The position numbers and the translations under genes are program-made. Of a DNA stretch of 64,000 bases, positions 41,400 to 52,856 are shown piece by piece. Origin of the DNA: Shouchella tritolerans (GTDB lineage: Bacteria > Bacillota > Bacilli > Bacillales > Bacillaceae_D); the NCBI RefSeq assembly GCF_025770735.1, contig NZ_JAODPB010000001.1:1112976-1176975 (forward strand), written 5' to 3'. The stretch's first letter is position 1. Each line of letters begins with the position of its first letter. A model generated the notes under the pieces. The model did no database searches. It had not been told where the DNA came from and was given only the letters and a program-made list of their open reading frames with translations.

Positions 41400-42890
41400 A
41401 TGAATCAAGTACACGGAAATAAAAGCCACAGAGAACGAGTGATACAAGCAACAAAAACCGTTCAAGCAAACCAAAATGAACGTGCTGCCTACCGGCTTGG
41501 CTATCATTTAATGGCGCCTTCGGGGTGGATGAATGACCCAAATGGGCTCATTTATTTCAACGGGCAATACCATGCCTTTTACCAACACTACCCCTATGGG
41601 GAAACATGGGGGTCGATGCATTGGGGCCATGGGATAAGCGATGATCTCGTTCATTGGCGCCATTTGCCGGTTGCTTTAGCTCCTGGTGAGGCATATGACC
41701 GCGATGGCTGTTTTTCAGGGAGTGCGGTAGACGACCAGGGTACGCTAACACTCGTATATACAGGCCACAATGTCATTGATCCTCAAAAAGACGTCATTGT
41801 GCAAAACCAAAACATTGCACGTAGCAGTGACGGCATCCGCTTTTATAAAGCAAACGCCAATCCGGTGATTCAACATCAACCAGCAGGCATGGGGCAGGAT
41901 TTCCGCGATCCAAAAGTGTGGCGTGAAAACGGAGTTTGGTACATGGTTGTTGGAGCAACTAAAAATGGCCAGGGGCAAGTGTTGCTATACGAATCGGCGA
42001 ATCTTGAAGAATGGACATACCGAGGTGTGCTTGCCCAAAATGACGGTGGCAATGAAGGCTATATGTGGGAATGCCCAGACTTTTTCAAGCTCGGCAATAA
42101 ATATGTGCTGCTTGCATCACCACAAGGCGTTGAGCCAGAAGGAGACCGGTATTTAAATCATCATCAAACGGTTTATATGGTTGGCGATTATGTGAATGGC
42201 CAATTTATACGGAGCAGTTTTACAGAGCTTGATTACGGGCATGATTTTTATGCCGTGCAAACGTTATTGGACGGCAATGGAAGACGGATTGCCATCGGTT
42301 GGATGGATATGTGGGAATCGCCAAAGCCAAGCCAAAAGCATGGTTGGGCAGGGGCGATGACTTTGCCAAGGGAATTGGTGCTTACCGATGAAGGAAAAAT
42401 AGCAATGAAACCAATTGAAGAGCTGACGTTATTGCGACAACAATCATCCCCAATTGGCCCGCTTCACGTCAAGCAAGTGCACCCCATCATTTCATCAGGC
42501 AACTTAGTAGAGCTTGAAGCCCGGTTCGCCCTTGTCGATTCAGATGCTTCTGCTTTTGGAATTAGATTTTGCTGTGCTACAGATGGGAGCGAGGAAACGG
42601 TGCTCCGGTTTGACTTGTCGAAGCACACGGTTACGTTGGACCGCTCTCGCTCAGGAGAAGGGCCAGGTGGAGCGCGGACGGTTTCAATCAAGTCTGCGGC
42701 CACAATCGATGTTCGCTTGTTTATCGATCGATCTTCCGTTGAGGTGTTCATTAATGATGGAGAAACGGTGATGACAAGCCGAATTTACCCGCAAGAAACA
42801 AGCACTGGCATAAACGTATTTGCAGAAGGAGGAACCATCGTTATGCCAACATGCACTGTTCACCAGCTTAAGTCTATTTGGAGTGAATAA
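41400..42890 (+). CDS. Cytoplasmic GH32 beta-fructofuranosidase (sucrose/fructan hydrolase)
   Basis: The 496-residue enzyme lacks a signal peptide. It carries nucleophile Asp46 in WMNDPNG, the RDPKVW motif and acid/base Glu in MWECPDFF, followed by the C-terminal beta-sandwich with SSVEVFINDGE. It resembles SacA/ScrB-type hydrolases that split imported sucrose, sucrose phosphate or fructo-oligosaccharides. ATG 41400 lies two bases after the GH32 lipoprotein stop. It completes the operon: outside cleavage, ABC import, inside hydrolysis. No phosphotransferase genes are near, so a non-phosphorylated substrate is favoured. Confidence 0.91.
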   Translation: MNQVHGNKSHRERVIQATKTVQANQNERAAYRLGYHLMAPSGWMNDPNGLIYFNGQYHAFYQHYPYGETWGSMHWGHGISDDLVHWRHLPVALAPGEAYDRDGCFSGSAVDDQGTLTLVYTGHNVIDPQKDVIVQNQNIARSSDGIRFYKANANPVIQHQPAGMGQDFRDPKVWRENGVWYMVVGATKNGQGQVLLYESANLEEWTYRGVLAQNDGGNEGYMWECPDFFKLGNKYVLLASPQGVEPEGDRYLNHHQTVYMVGDYVNGQFIRSSFTELDYGHDFYAVQTLLDGNGRRIAIGWMDMWESPKPSQKHGWAGAMTLPRELVLTDEGKIAMKPIEELTLLRQQSSPIGPLHVKQVHPIISSGNLVELEARFALVDSDASAFGIRFCCATDGSEETVLRFDLSKHTVTLDRSRSGEGPGGARTVSIKSAATIDVRLFIDRSSVEVFINDGETVMTSRIYPQETSTGINVFAEGGTIVMPTCTVHQLKSIWSE

Positions 42891-42894
42891 AACA

Positions 42895-42924
42895 GGAGCA
42901 GCCTCCAGTTAGGATGGCTGCTCC
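42895..42924 (+). terminator. Hairpin at the end of the fructan operon
   Basis: GGAGCAGCC (42895-42903) pairs perfectly with GGCTGCTCC (42916-42924), four bases after the stop. No T tract follows, so it may be a mRNA end-stabilising structure or an atypical terminator. Confidence 0.55.
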
Positions 42925-43016
42925 GACTATAGCTACCTCGAATCATTGATTATTTGTTGTTTTCCTCGCCTGTACGCCTTGTTGCCAAGCGTTTTCTATC
43001 CGTCTCTGATAGCCGT

Positions 43017-43772
43017 TTACAGCAGCGTCTGTGCCCCGTCAATCACGATTTCTGCGCCGCTAATATGTTTGGCACCGTCTGACGCTAAATAAAGGACAGT
43101 GTCAGCGACTTGCTCTGGTGTGCCAGGAGGCGTCGGAAATGGCCCGCTTTTTTTATTGATTGTAATCGGTGTGAGCGCTTCCTCATGGCGGTATGTCCGT
43201 TCATCGATATGTGTGCGAATGGCGCCTGGGCAAATGACATTGACGCGTATGCCATAGTTAGCAAGCTCTAGCGCGGCCATCTTGGCAAAAGCGGCGATTC
43301 CTGCTTTTGAGGCGCTGTAAGCAGACATACCGAAGTTGGAAAAGACGCGAGTGCCATTAACAGAACTGGTCATAATGATGCTTCCGCCATGTTTCTTCAT
43401 AAGCGGAATTGCATATTTGACGCTTAAAAAAGTGCCCGTTAAATTGACCTGTAACGTCTGTTCCCAATCCTTCGGCTCGAAGGCTTCAATCGAAGTGACC
43501 GTGCCGTTTATGCCAGCATTGGCAAAGAGGATATCAATGGCTTTAACCGTTTCGCCGATTTCATTAAATACAGTCTTCATCCGTTTGGCGTCTGAAATGT
43601 CAGCCTGGAAACAATGAACGTGATCTTTACCAAGCTCCGCTTTCAACGTTTTTAACCTCTGTTCGTCTTGATCAATTAAAGCAAGCGTGATTCCTTTTTT
43701 GGCAAACACTATTGCTGTTGCTCTGCCGATCCCTGATGCTGCTCCAGTTATGACCGCTGTTTTTGGGGACAT
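43017..43772 (-). CDS. Short-chain dehydrogenase/reductase
   Basis: The 251-residue classical SDR has TGAASGIG (residues 9-16), NNAG-equivalent NAGIN, catalytic Ser in MTSSVNG, and YSASK with Tyr and Lys. Asp at the end of the second strand (LIDQDEQ) suggests NAD preference. The C-terminal YLASDGAKHISGAEIVIDG is typical of glucose 1-dehydrogenase/3-oxoacyl reductase-like SDRs. The substrate is unknown. It is convergent with the fructan operon and appears monocistronic. Confidence 0.88.
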   Translation of the reverse strand: MSPKTAVITGAASGIGRATAIVFAKKGITLALIDQDEQRLKTLKAELGKDHVHCFQADISDAKRMKTVFNEIGETVKAIDILFANAGINGTVTSIEAFEPKDWEQTLQVNLTGTFLSVKYAIPLMKKHGGSIIMTSSVNGTRVFSNFGMSAYSASKAGIAAFAKMAALELANYGIRVNVICPGAIRTHIDERTYRHEEALTPITINKKSGPFPTPPGTPEQVADTVLYLASDGAKHISGAEIVIDGAQTLL

Positions 43773-43900
43773 AGTGCACCTTCTTTACTCCAGCTTTTAA
43801 GGCTTTAAGGTGACGATGCTAACATCGATTCCCACTGCCTTATTTTGCCTTTGGACAGGCACTAATAGAATTGCCGATTTTCCATTTGCCTAAACGTGTA

Positions 43901-45193
43901 TTAGCGGCGTTTGCGGATCGTAAATTGGTCATTGAGCAACAGCCAGTTTTGCGGGAATGACAAACCGAGCTTCCAGTAGCTAATGCCACGAAGTTGGCGC
44001 TGTTTAATTAGGTTGAACTTCGCCTGAATGGAACGGCCATCTTCAAACCAAACTTCGTGTTCCCTGCCGTTCGCGTCAATGTAGTGAAAGAAAGGGGCCT
44101 GTGCGTCTGTGTCAAATTCAATTGCAACATTGTGTTCTCGCGCTAATGCAATTGCTTGCTGGGGGCTTATTGCCCACGCGTATTCTCCGCCAGGCTCGAA
44201 CGGCAATGTCCAATCGTAGCCATATAAATTTTGGCCAAGCATCACTTTGTCTGGCGCCATTTCAGTTAAAGCGTATTCGACTACATCGGTTACAGGCCCT
44301 ATTGGCGAAACGGCCTGAGGTGGTCCGCCTGAGTAGCCCCACTCATAGGTCATGAGCACGACAAAATCGACAATCTCACCATGTGCCCGATAATCATGAG
44401 CCTCATACCATTGCCCTGTTTGAGCGGCGCTTGTTTTTGGAGCAAGAGCGGTGGAGACGAGCAGCCCTTCTTGATGGAGCCTGTCGACTGCTTTTCTTAG
44501 AAAGGCATTATAAGGTTCCCTCATGGCTGGAGGTAAAAATTCAAAATCGAAATGGACATCGGAAAAGCGGCCAACACGATTGGCTTCTGCGACAATTGCC
44601 TCAAGGAGCGCGTTTTGGATGTCAGGTGATTCTAGTACAGTCTGGCCAAGTTCGCCACTAAAGGCCCCTTCCTGCAAGTTTGTAATCACCATCATTAAAG
44701 CGGTGTTGTTTTCGTCTGCAATATCAGGAAGACTGCCAAGGGGAACAGGCAACAGTGCTCCTTCAGCAGTGATGCGGTAACTGAACGGCGCTAAGTACGT
44801 CAAGTACGGAGCTGCTTCACGGGCAGAAGCGAGCAACGCCTCACTAATCGTATCCTGTGTTGGTTCAATATAGGCATTCGTTTCAATTTCCTGCTTTGTT
44901 ACAGGAGGCAAGTAAAGACGAAAACCGACAGGGAGAACTTGAGTTGGCGAAAGGTTGTTTATTTCGGCCAACTGTTGGACAGAAAAGCCATAGCGCGCAG
45001 CAATGACGCTTAATGTATCACCAGGCTGGACAAAATAGTACCTTCCGTAGATCGGAATGACAAGCGTCTGGCCTACAACAAGTTCATTAGGGGCATCCAG
45101 TTGGTTGGCGGTGGCAATTGATTGGGGCGATGTGCTGTAAGCTTGGGCAATGCCATAGAGTGATTCCCCTGTCTGAACGACGTGCAATTGCAT
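43901..45193 (-). CDS. sleL: SleL/YaaH-type cortex-lytic enzyme (LysM-GH18)
   Basis: The 430-residue protein has two N-terminal LysM peptidoglycan-binding modules (VVQTGESLYGIAQAYS near 4-46 and FVQPGDTLSVIAARYG near 51-95), then a GH18 domain. The GH18 catalytic motif appears as DVHFDFEFLPP, with Glu as the acid. SleL-type enzymes are N-acetylglucosaminidases in spore cortex germination. ATG 45193 is used, with GAGGG eight bases upstream. The length agrees with YaaH (about 427). No signal peptide is seen, as expected for spore-coat delivery. Confidence 0.9.
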   Translation of the reverse strand: MQLHVVQTGESLYGIAQAYSTSPQSIATANQLDAPNELVVGQTLVIPIYGRYYFVQPGDTLSVIAARYGFSVQQLAEINNLSPTQVLPVGFRLYLPPVTKQEIETNAYIEPTQDTISEALLASAREAAPYLTYLAPFSYRITAEGALLPVPLGSLPDIADENNTALMMVITNLQEGAFSGELGQTVLESPDIQNALLEAIVAEANRVGRFSDVHFDFEFLPPAMREPYNAFLRKAVDRLHQEGLLVSTALAPKTSAAQTGQWYEAHDYRAHGEIVDFVVLMTYEWGYSGGPPQAVSPIGPVTDVVEYALTEMAPDKVMLGQNLYGYDWTLPFEPGGEYAWAISPQQAIALAREHNVAIEFDTDAQAPFFHYIDANGREHEVWFEDGRSIQAKFNLIKQRQLRGISYWKLGLSFPQNWLLLNDQFTIRKRR

Positions 45194-45272
45194 GAAAAAA
45201 ACCCTCTTTCCTCTTGTTAATACTCTATACCTATGTAGAAAGAAGGGAGGACATGAAAAAAGCAAAGAGGCG

Positions 45273-45479
45273 CTATGCGTCCTCTTTGTCCCTGTTCTTG
45301 ATTGCCTCGTTAAGTTGTTTCCTTACGCTTGCGATTTCCTCTTCTAAAGCGGTTAGCTGTTTTACTGCTTGGGCAACATTGCCGCCAGTTGTTTCAATTT
45401 TTTCAACATCGCCTTGGATGCGAACAAAATCGCTTTTTAATTCCGCTAGCGTGGCTTGAAGTTCATCAACGGTTTTCAC
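45273..45479 (-). CDS. Small coiled-coil protein of unknown function
   Basis: The 68-residue acidic protein is almost entirely helical with heptad patterns (VDELQATLAELKSDFVRIQGDVEKIE, split by TTGGN, then VKQLTALEEEIASVRKQL). Small proteins of this layout are common and uncharacterised in Firmicutes. The GTG at 45479 is chosen because AAGGAGG is seven bases upstream; an out-of-frame ATG overlaps it. It lies 80 bases upstream of sleL on the same strand but is probably separate. Confidence 0.78.
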   Translation of the reverse strand: MKTVDELQATLAELKSDFVRIQGDVEKIETTGGNVAQAVKQLTALEEEIASVRKQLNEAIKNRDKEDA

Positions 45480-45599
45480 ATAAACGCCTCCTTTTAACGA
45501 TAACGTATCAAAAAAGCATCGTGTTGTACATGGATTCACATTTTATAGGCTTGTTTCGCTTTTTGCGTTATGATAGAAGAAAAGAGGAAGGTGAAGCGA

Positions 45600-46145
45600 T
45601 TGAAAGCGTTGCTTGTTATTGACTATACGTATGATTTTATTGCCGATGAGGGAGCTTTAACATTAGGGGCGCCAGGACAAGCGATTGAAGACGCGATTGT
45701 CGACAAAGTCGAAGCATTCCACCGGGCCGGTGATTTAGTCGTCTATGCAGTAGATGTCCATGAACAAAGCGATCAATACCACCCCGAAACATCGCTTTTT
45801 CCGCCCCATAACATCCGTGGCACGAAAGGGCGCGAATTGTACGGAAAGGTCGGCGTTCAATATGAGCGGATAAAGGGAGAGGAGCATGTCATTTGGCTTG
45901 ATAAGACACGCTACTCTGCATTTGTCGGAACCAATCTTGATTTGTTATTGCGGGAACGTGGCATTAAGGAAATCCATCTTGTTGGTGACGTCACTGATAT
46001 TTGCGTGCTTCATACAGCCGTTTACGCCTATTCCCTTGGCTACAAAGTAACTGTCTATAAAGAAGGAGTTGCTAGTTTCGATCAATCTGGCCACGAGTGG
46101 GCATTGCGCCACTTTCAGCAAGCATTGGGAGCAACCGTCGTGTAG
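45600..46145 (+). CDS. pncA: Nicotinamidase PncA
   Basis: PncA converts nicotinamide to nicotinate for NAD salvage. The 181-residue isochorismatase-fold protein has the catalytic triad Asp (VIDYTYDF), Lys (LDKTRYSAF) and Cys (VTDICVLHT), and the metal-binding DVHEQSDQYHPE segment. Its size and motifs closely match the Bacillus subtilis enzyme. TTG 45600 is chosen because GAGGAAGG is eight bases upstream; the open frame from 45570 has no site. It is convergent with the Nudix gene. Confidence 0.93.
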   Translation: MKALLVIDYTYDFIADEGALTLGAPGQAIEDAIVDKVEAFHRAGDLVVYAVDVHEQSDQYHPETSLFPPHNIRGTKGRELYGKVGVQYERIKGEEHVIWLDKTRYSAFVGTNLDLLLRERGIKEIHLVGDVTDICVLHTAVYAYSLGYKVTVYKEGVASFDQSGHEWALRHFQQALGATVV

Positions 46146-46159
46146 AAGTCCGAAATAAT

Positions 46160-46185
46160 AGCCCGCTATTTGCATATAGCGGGCT
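46160..46185. terminator. Hairpin between convergent pncA and Nudix genes
   Basis: AGCCCGCTAT (46160-46169) pairs perfectly with ATAGCGGGCT (46176-46185). T tracts are weak on both sides, but position and stability suggest a shared terminator. Confidence 0.65.
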
Positions 46186-46192
46186 TAACGTA

Positions 46193-46822
46193 TTAAGAAG
46201 TATGGTTTAAAATATCAACAACGAATTTGGACCAGCTTTCTAGCCGGTCATACATAGGCTGTGCGCTTAGCTCTTCAAGGGTAGCCCAACGCCCGGCAAG
46301 TTGATTGGTCTCTCGGATGGAAACGTCTGTATCCTCTTCGAGATCAAGGACGGAGAGAATGCCTAGGTGGACGCGGCCGACTTCATTGGCATCGTCATTA
46401 ATTAAGCCAATCGTCTTCATTGCTTTTTGCTTGCTTGCATCAAAGATGAGTTCTTCGTGTAATTCTCGATGTGTATTGGCTTCGAGCATTTCAATAAAAC
46501 TTGACGACATAATCGCATTCATATGGCCGCCAAAGCCAATAGAAAGTTGATTGTGCAAGCGGGCCTCGCCGCCGCCGCTTAGGCGTTCGTAGGAGTAAAT
46601 CTCTTTCCCACGACGAATGACGACATAAGGAATTGGCTGTTTGTAAGTGGTGTCTTCTTCTGCATTGCCACGGCGCATCTCGCTGAAGTGGCGGTTAAGG
46701 CGGTTCATAATCGTTGCTACTTGTTCCCGTTCGCTAACAACGCCTTGAAAAGCAAGTGTTTCGTTATGAAAAACGTGTTTGCGCGGTGCGACAACAATCA
46801 TTTCATCCATTTTTCCCAACAT
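46193..46822 (-). CDS. Nudix-type hydrolase of unknown substrate
   Basis: The 209-residue protein has an N-terminal extension with YVVIRRGKEIYSYERL and a Nudix-like helix (IEMLEANTHRELHEEL) that keeps E-x7-REL-x-EE. The Gly that normally starts the box is shifted (GFGGHMNAIM, with an insertion). Nudix enzymes split nucleoside diphosphates linked to other groups. ATG 46822 is used, with AGGGGG six bases upstream. It stands alone, convergent with pncA, and a link to NAD metabolism is possible but unproven. Confidence 0.75.
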   Translation of the reverse strand: MLGKMDEMIVVAPRKHVFHNETLAFQGVVSEREQVATIMNRLNRHFSEMRRGNAEEDTTYKQPIPYVVIRRGKEIYSYERLSGGGEARLHNQLSIGFGGHMNAIMSSSFIEMLEANTHRELHEELIFDASKQKAMKTIGLINDDANEVGRVHLGILSVLDLEEDTDVSIRETNQLAGRWATLEELSAQPMYDRLESWSKFVVDILNHTS

Positions 46823-46935
46823 AGTTTCCCCCTGTCGAAAAAGCAGCAAGTGAAAAGGCATCGCTGCTGATCGTTGAACATGTACATTATCGTACAGCTA
46901 GACAAGCAAAGCAAGAGGATTTTTTTAACTTTGCG

Positions 46936-46979
46936 AAAAGCAAAAAGCAAGAGCAGGCGATTAACGCTGCTCTTGCTTT
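46936..46979 (-). terminator. Rho-independent terminator of the nrdIEF operon
   Basis: Perfect 13-bp arms (46944-46956 and 46967-46979) include the last codons of nrdF. On the minus strand the stem is followed by a T-rich stretch. Confidence 0.8.
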
Positions 46980-47965
46980 GCTTTTTCCTCGGCTTCCGGA
47001 AAGAAGAAATCCTCATCACGAAGGGGTTCGACGGTTGCTTTCTTGTAGCCGTTTCCTTTCATCGAGAAAAAGTCATGTGACTTCGTTTTTGTATTCAGTC
47101 CGTTGAGGACGATCGGGTTGATTTCCTCGTCTTCAAAATAAGGATCAAAGCCAAGGTTCATTAATGCTTTATTGGCATTGTAGCGAATGAATTTTTTTAC
47201 ATCATGGGAAAGCCCGACTTGATCATACAGATCTTCCGTATAAAGGAGCTCATTTTTATACAGTTCATCTAAAAGCTCAATCGCAAATTGGTGCAGTTCC
47301 TTTTGCGTATCAGAGGATTGCTTGTTGTAAATTTCTTGCGCCAACAGCCCAATATATACGCCGTGGATTGCTTCATCGCGAAGAATGAGGTTAATAATTT
47401 CACCGCTTTGCATCAACTTTCCTTGGCCATAGAAATAAAGCGGGTAGTAGAAACCGCTGTAGAACAAAAAGCTTTCTAAGTAAACAGAAGCGACTAGTGC
47501 TTTAAAAAGAGAAATGTCGTCGCCGCGTTTAATGTCTTTATAAATCGAGACGATCGTATTCGCCTTTTTTTGGAGGCGGGGGTTGACTTTGACCCATTCA
47601 AACAAATCATTGATTTCTTCTGATGTAGCAAGTGTCATGAAAATGTTTGAATAAGACTTGGCATGGACGGCGTTTTCCATCATCGCCATAAAGTTTAAAA
47701 CCGCTTTGCGTTGATGCCCTTGAACGTGTTCTGCCACAAGAGGCATGCCGGTATTTCCTTGTTCGGTGTCGAGCAACGTCAAGCCAGCAAGCACTTTCAT
47801 ATACGTGTCTTTTTCGGCAGGCGTCAAATACTTCCACGTGAGAAGGTCGCCATTTAAGGCGACTTCCTCGGGAAGCCAAAACTGTTTGACGTTTTGGTTA
47901 TAAAACATTTGCGTAAAATCATCTTCATGCTTGGACCAGTTGGCCGCATCGTAGACGTGCGTCAT
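46961..47965 (-). CDS. nrdF: Ribonucleotide reductase class Ib small subunit NrdF
   Basis: NrdF holds the di-metal/tyrosyl-radical centre that drives ribonucleotide reduction by NrdE. The 334-residue protein has the metal-ligand helices ([16 protein letters not shown] with the radical-region Tyr; [14 protein letters not shown] with Glu and His) and the N-terminal [12 protein letters not shown]. The C-terminal acidic tail ([18 protein letters not shown]) is where NrdE binds. It is the last gene of nrdI-nrdE-nrdF, 36 bases after nrdE, and its stop lies inside the terminator stem. Class Ib enzymes are often manganese-loaded with help from NrdI. Confidence 0.96.
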   Translation of the reverse strand: MTHVYDAANWSKHEDDFTQMFYNQNVKQFWLPEEVALNGDLLTWKYLTPAEKDTYMKVLAGLTLLDTEQGNTGMPLVAEHVQGHQRKAVLNFMAMMENAVHAKSYSNIFMTLATSEEINDLFEWVKVNPRLQKKANTIVSIYKDIKRGDDISLFKALVASVYLESFLFYSGFYYPLYFYGQGKLMQSGEIINLILRDEAIHGVYIGLLAQEIYNKQSSDTQKELHQFAIELLDELYKNELLYTEDLYDQVGLSHDVKKFIRYNANKALMNLGFDPYFEDEEINPIVLNGLNTKTKSHDFFSMKGNGYKKATVEPLRDEDFFFPEAEEKAKQEQR

Positions 47966-48001
47966 TAGGCACTCTCCTTTTTAGGTTGCATTTAAACTTT
48001 G

Positions 48002-50547
<2,546 letters not shown>

Positions 50548-50645
50548 TATCCCCAACCTGTGCACAATTAGAATAGAGGCTTGTCCACGAAGGGAAACGC
50601 TTGTGTATAACTTTTAAAAAACATTTTTTTTGGCCAAAAACGAAA

Positions 50646-50675
50646 GGACGTTCTGTTCATATGAACAGAACGTCC
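50646..50675 (-). terminator. Perfect 30-bp palindrome, terminator of the SGNH hydrolase gene
   Basis: The two 15-base halves (GGACGTTCTGTTCAT and its exact complement) form a long hairpin 38 bases after the SGNH stop. On the minus strand TTTCGTTTTT follows, so a terminator is the simplest reading. Confidence 0.7.
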
Positions 50676-50712
50676 ATTATAGCGCATTTTGAAAAAATGA
50701 AAAGCAAACTGC

Positions 50713-51486
50713 TTACTCGCCAATGAAAAATTGACTAAAAACCGACGCCCAAAGTTCATGGCCTTTGCTTGTCGGCCGCCCGCTTTCTACGTATGCGGCC
50801 ATTTCCTCCTCGGCTGGCCAAGCATCCCAATGGTCAAAATACGTTACAGGGAGTGATGGGGCTTGTTCGTTTAAAACATCAATCTGTCCAGGGTAGGCGG
50901 TTGCTGGGCCAATTGGGTTTGTCGGCACAAGGATAATTTCAACACCTGGAATTTGTTCGGAAACGGCGTCAATAAAAGCAGAGAGGTGGGCAATTGAGTC
51001 AGATGCTGCAAGATGGCCGTTGTCGTTGAGCGTCAGTGATTCGAGCACAAGCACAGCAGGCTCGGATTCTGCAATCTTGTCGGCAAACCCTTCTTCCAGA
51101 AGCTGGTCGCTTGTTGTGTCGCTTCCGACTGAAATGACTTCGTAATCGATAGTGGGCGAAGCAGCCCCATTTTCAATTTGTTCCATCACAAGCTCTGGCC
51201 AGCTTTTTCCGTTTTCGTTCTCGATGGAGCTAGAACCGAAAAAGACAATATGCGCCGAGTCATCGTCTTGGCTGTCAAGAAAATCGCCAAGCCATCCGCC
51301 GATTTCAATCGCCTCGCTATCATGCTCCGCTTTTGTCCTTGTTTTCTCTTGGCTGTGTGTGTCGACAGATGCTTGGGAAATCGCCTCTTTTGCGATCGTA
51401 TTCACGCGATTTTGGTAATAAAAGTGGGCGATCACCATGCCCACAACACTAACCATTATCAGTGCTGTAAAGACCGTGTTCTTCAA
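50713..51486 (-). CDS. Membrane-anchored SGNH/GDSL-like hydrolase
   Basis: The 257-residue protein has one N-terminal transmembrane anchor (about 4-22), a charged linker and an SGNH-type domain. The segment IVFFGSSSIENENG resembles block I with the nucleophile Ser, LTLNDNGHL gives an Asn, and TSKGHELWASV holds the C-terminal His. It is probably an extracellular esterase acting on cell-wall polymers or lipids. It borders the glycosyltransferase cluster, divergently, which fits a role in polymer O-acylation or deacylation, though this is inference. Confidence 0.75.
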   Translation of the reverse strand: MKNTVFTALIMVSVVGMVIAHFYYQNRVNTIAKEAISQASVDTHSQEKTRTKAEHDSEAIEIGGWLGDFLDSQDDDSAHIVFFGSSSIENENGKSWPELVMEQIENGAASPTIDYEVISVGSDTTSDQLLEEGFADKIAESEPAVLVLESLTLNDNGHLAASDSIAHLSAFIDAVSEQIPGVEIILVPTNPIGPATAYPGQIDVLNEQAPSLPVTYFDHWDAWPAEEEMAAYVESGRPTSKGHELWASVFSQFFIGE

Positions 51487-51679
51487 TCAATGTCGTCCTT
51501 TCTGTATGGCTTAAGTCTCTATCTAGTATAAAATGGCTTAGCCGGTAATAGAAGAAAAAACAACAAAATTCCCTAAAATTCTGTACCAGTCGTGTAAATG
51601 GGGGAAAGAATGTTTACTTCTACGGCACTTTCCGGTAGTATTATCACCATTGTCAATACATGAATCAGGGGGAGAGGAA

Positions 51680-52708
51680 ATGGGCGAGCAAACACCACAG
51701 CGCACGCCATTTTTTTCCGTATTGCTCGTCTTGCGCAACGAAGAAGCTTATATTGGTCGTCTACTTGAGCAAGTGCTTAACCAGCAACGTCACGGTTTTG
51801 AGATGGAGCTAATTGTGGTAGACGGCCATTCGACGGACAATACACGAGAAATTGTAAGATCATACCAACAGAAGCACTCGATCATTAAATTGGTCGATAA
51901 TCCGAAACAAACGCTTCCAGTCGGCTGGAACTTAGCGATTAAGGAAGCTTCAGGGGAGTACGTTCTTCGGATTGATGGCCATACATCGATTCCTGATGAC
52001 TTTCTGCTCCGCTATGCGAAGGTGATTTGTAAACAGCCTGATGCAGATGTCGTAGGCGGCATCATCGAGTCTAAAGGCGAGGGCGCACAAGGTTGCATAA
52101 ATGAATATGTATATTCCCATCCTTTTGGCGTCGGCAACTCTAAATTCCGTACATTGGCTAGTGACCAAGTTTGGGAAGGCTTTGTCGACACAGTGCCATA
52201 CGGCGCTTACAAACGAAGCGTATTTCAAGAAGTCGGCTATTTTAACGATCGGCTAAAACGAAACGAAGACTTGGAATTCCACAAACGGATGCGTGCGGCT
52301 GGAAAAACATTTTTTCTTTCGACAACCATTTGTTCCACTTACTATGTCAGAAGCACAATAGGCGGCCTAATAGACAAGTCGCTAGGCGACGGCATGTGGA
52401 CGATTATCGCCAACCGTGTGACGCCTGGTTCCCTTGGAAACCGCCACAAAGCGCCGTTATTTGCGTTTATAGCCGGTCTCGCACTGCTGGTGGCCTCCTT
52501 TTTTCATTCGGGGTTTGCGTTGTTTTTTGCTCTATGTGTAATCGCCTATATCGGCGCCAGTGCCTATGCTTCAATCGGTTTTGTAAGGAAGAAAGGCTGG
52601 AAATGGTTGCTTCCATGCATGGGGACATTTTTTTGTCTTCATTTTTTCCGTGGCTATGGATCATTTAAAGCTTTCTTTACAAAAGCGTACTGGACGGCTG
52701 GCCGTTAA
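51680..52708 (+). CDS. GT2 glycosyltransferase (ExoA-like)
   Basis: The 342-residue protein has an N-terminal GT-A domain with FFSVLLVLRNEEAYIGRLLE, VVDGHSTDNT and the DGH metal site, then ED (RNEDLEFHKRM). Two or three C-terminal transmembrane helices (about 255-300) follow. This layout matches ExoA-type enzymes that add a sugar to a lipid-linked precursor at the membrane. ATG 51680 follows GGGGGAGAGG. It begins the envelope cluster and may precede or act with the polyprenyl-phosphate sugar transferase downstream. Confidence 0.88.
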   Translation: MGEQTPQRTPFFSVLLVLRNEEAYIGRLLEQVLNQQRHGFEMELIVVDGHSTDNTREIVRSYQQKHSIIKLVDNPKQTLPVGWNLAIKEASGEYVLRIDGHTSIPDDFLLRYAKVICKQPDADVVGGIIESKGEGAQGCINEYVYSHPFGVGNSKFRTLASDQVWEGFVDTVPYGAYKRSVFQEVGYFNDRLKRNEDLEFHKRMRAAGKTFFLSTTICSTYYVRSTIGGLIDKSLGDGMWTIIANRVTPGSLGNRHKAPLFAFIAGLALLVASFFHSGFALFFALCVIAYIGASAYASIGFVRKKGWKWLLPCMGTFFCLHFFRGYGSFKAFFTKAYWTAGR

Positions 52709-52856
52709 AAGTGCGACTGCCGCCCTTCATTGCCAATATGAGAAAATATCGAGTAGCTGTGGATTTTCATTGAATGTTAAGGATCTGTAAAGACTTTCTT
52801 ATATCCGTATGCTAAAATGTCGTTAGACGAAAACTACGAAACTAGGAGTCATGCAA

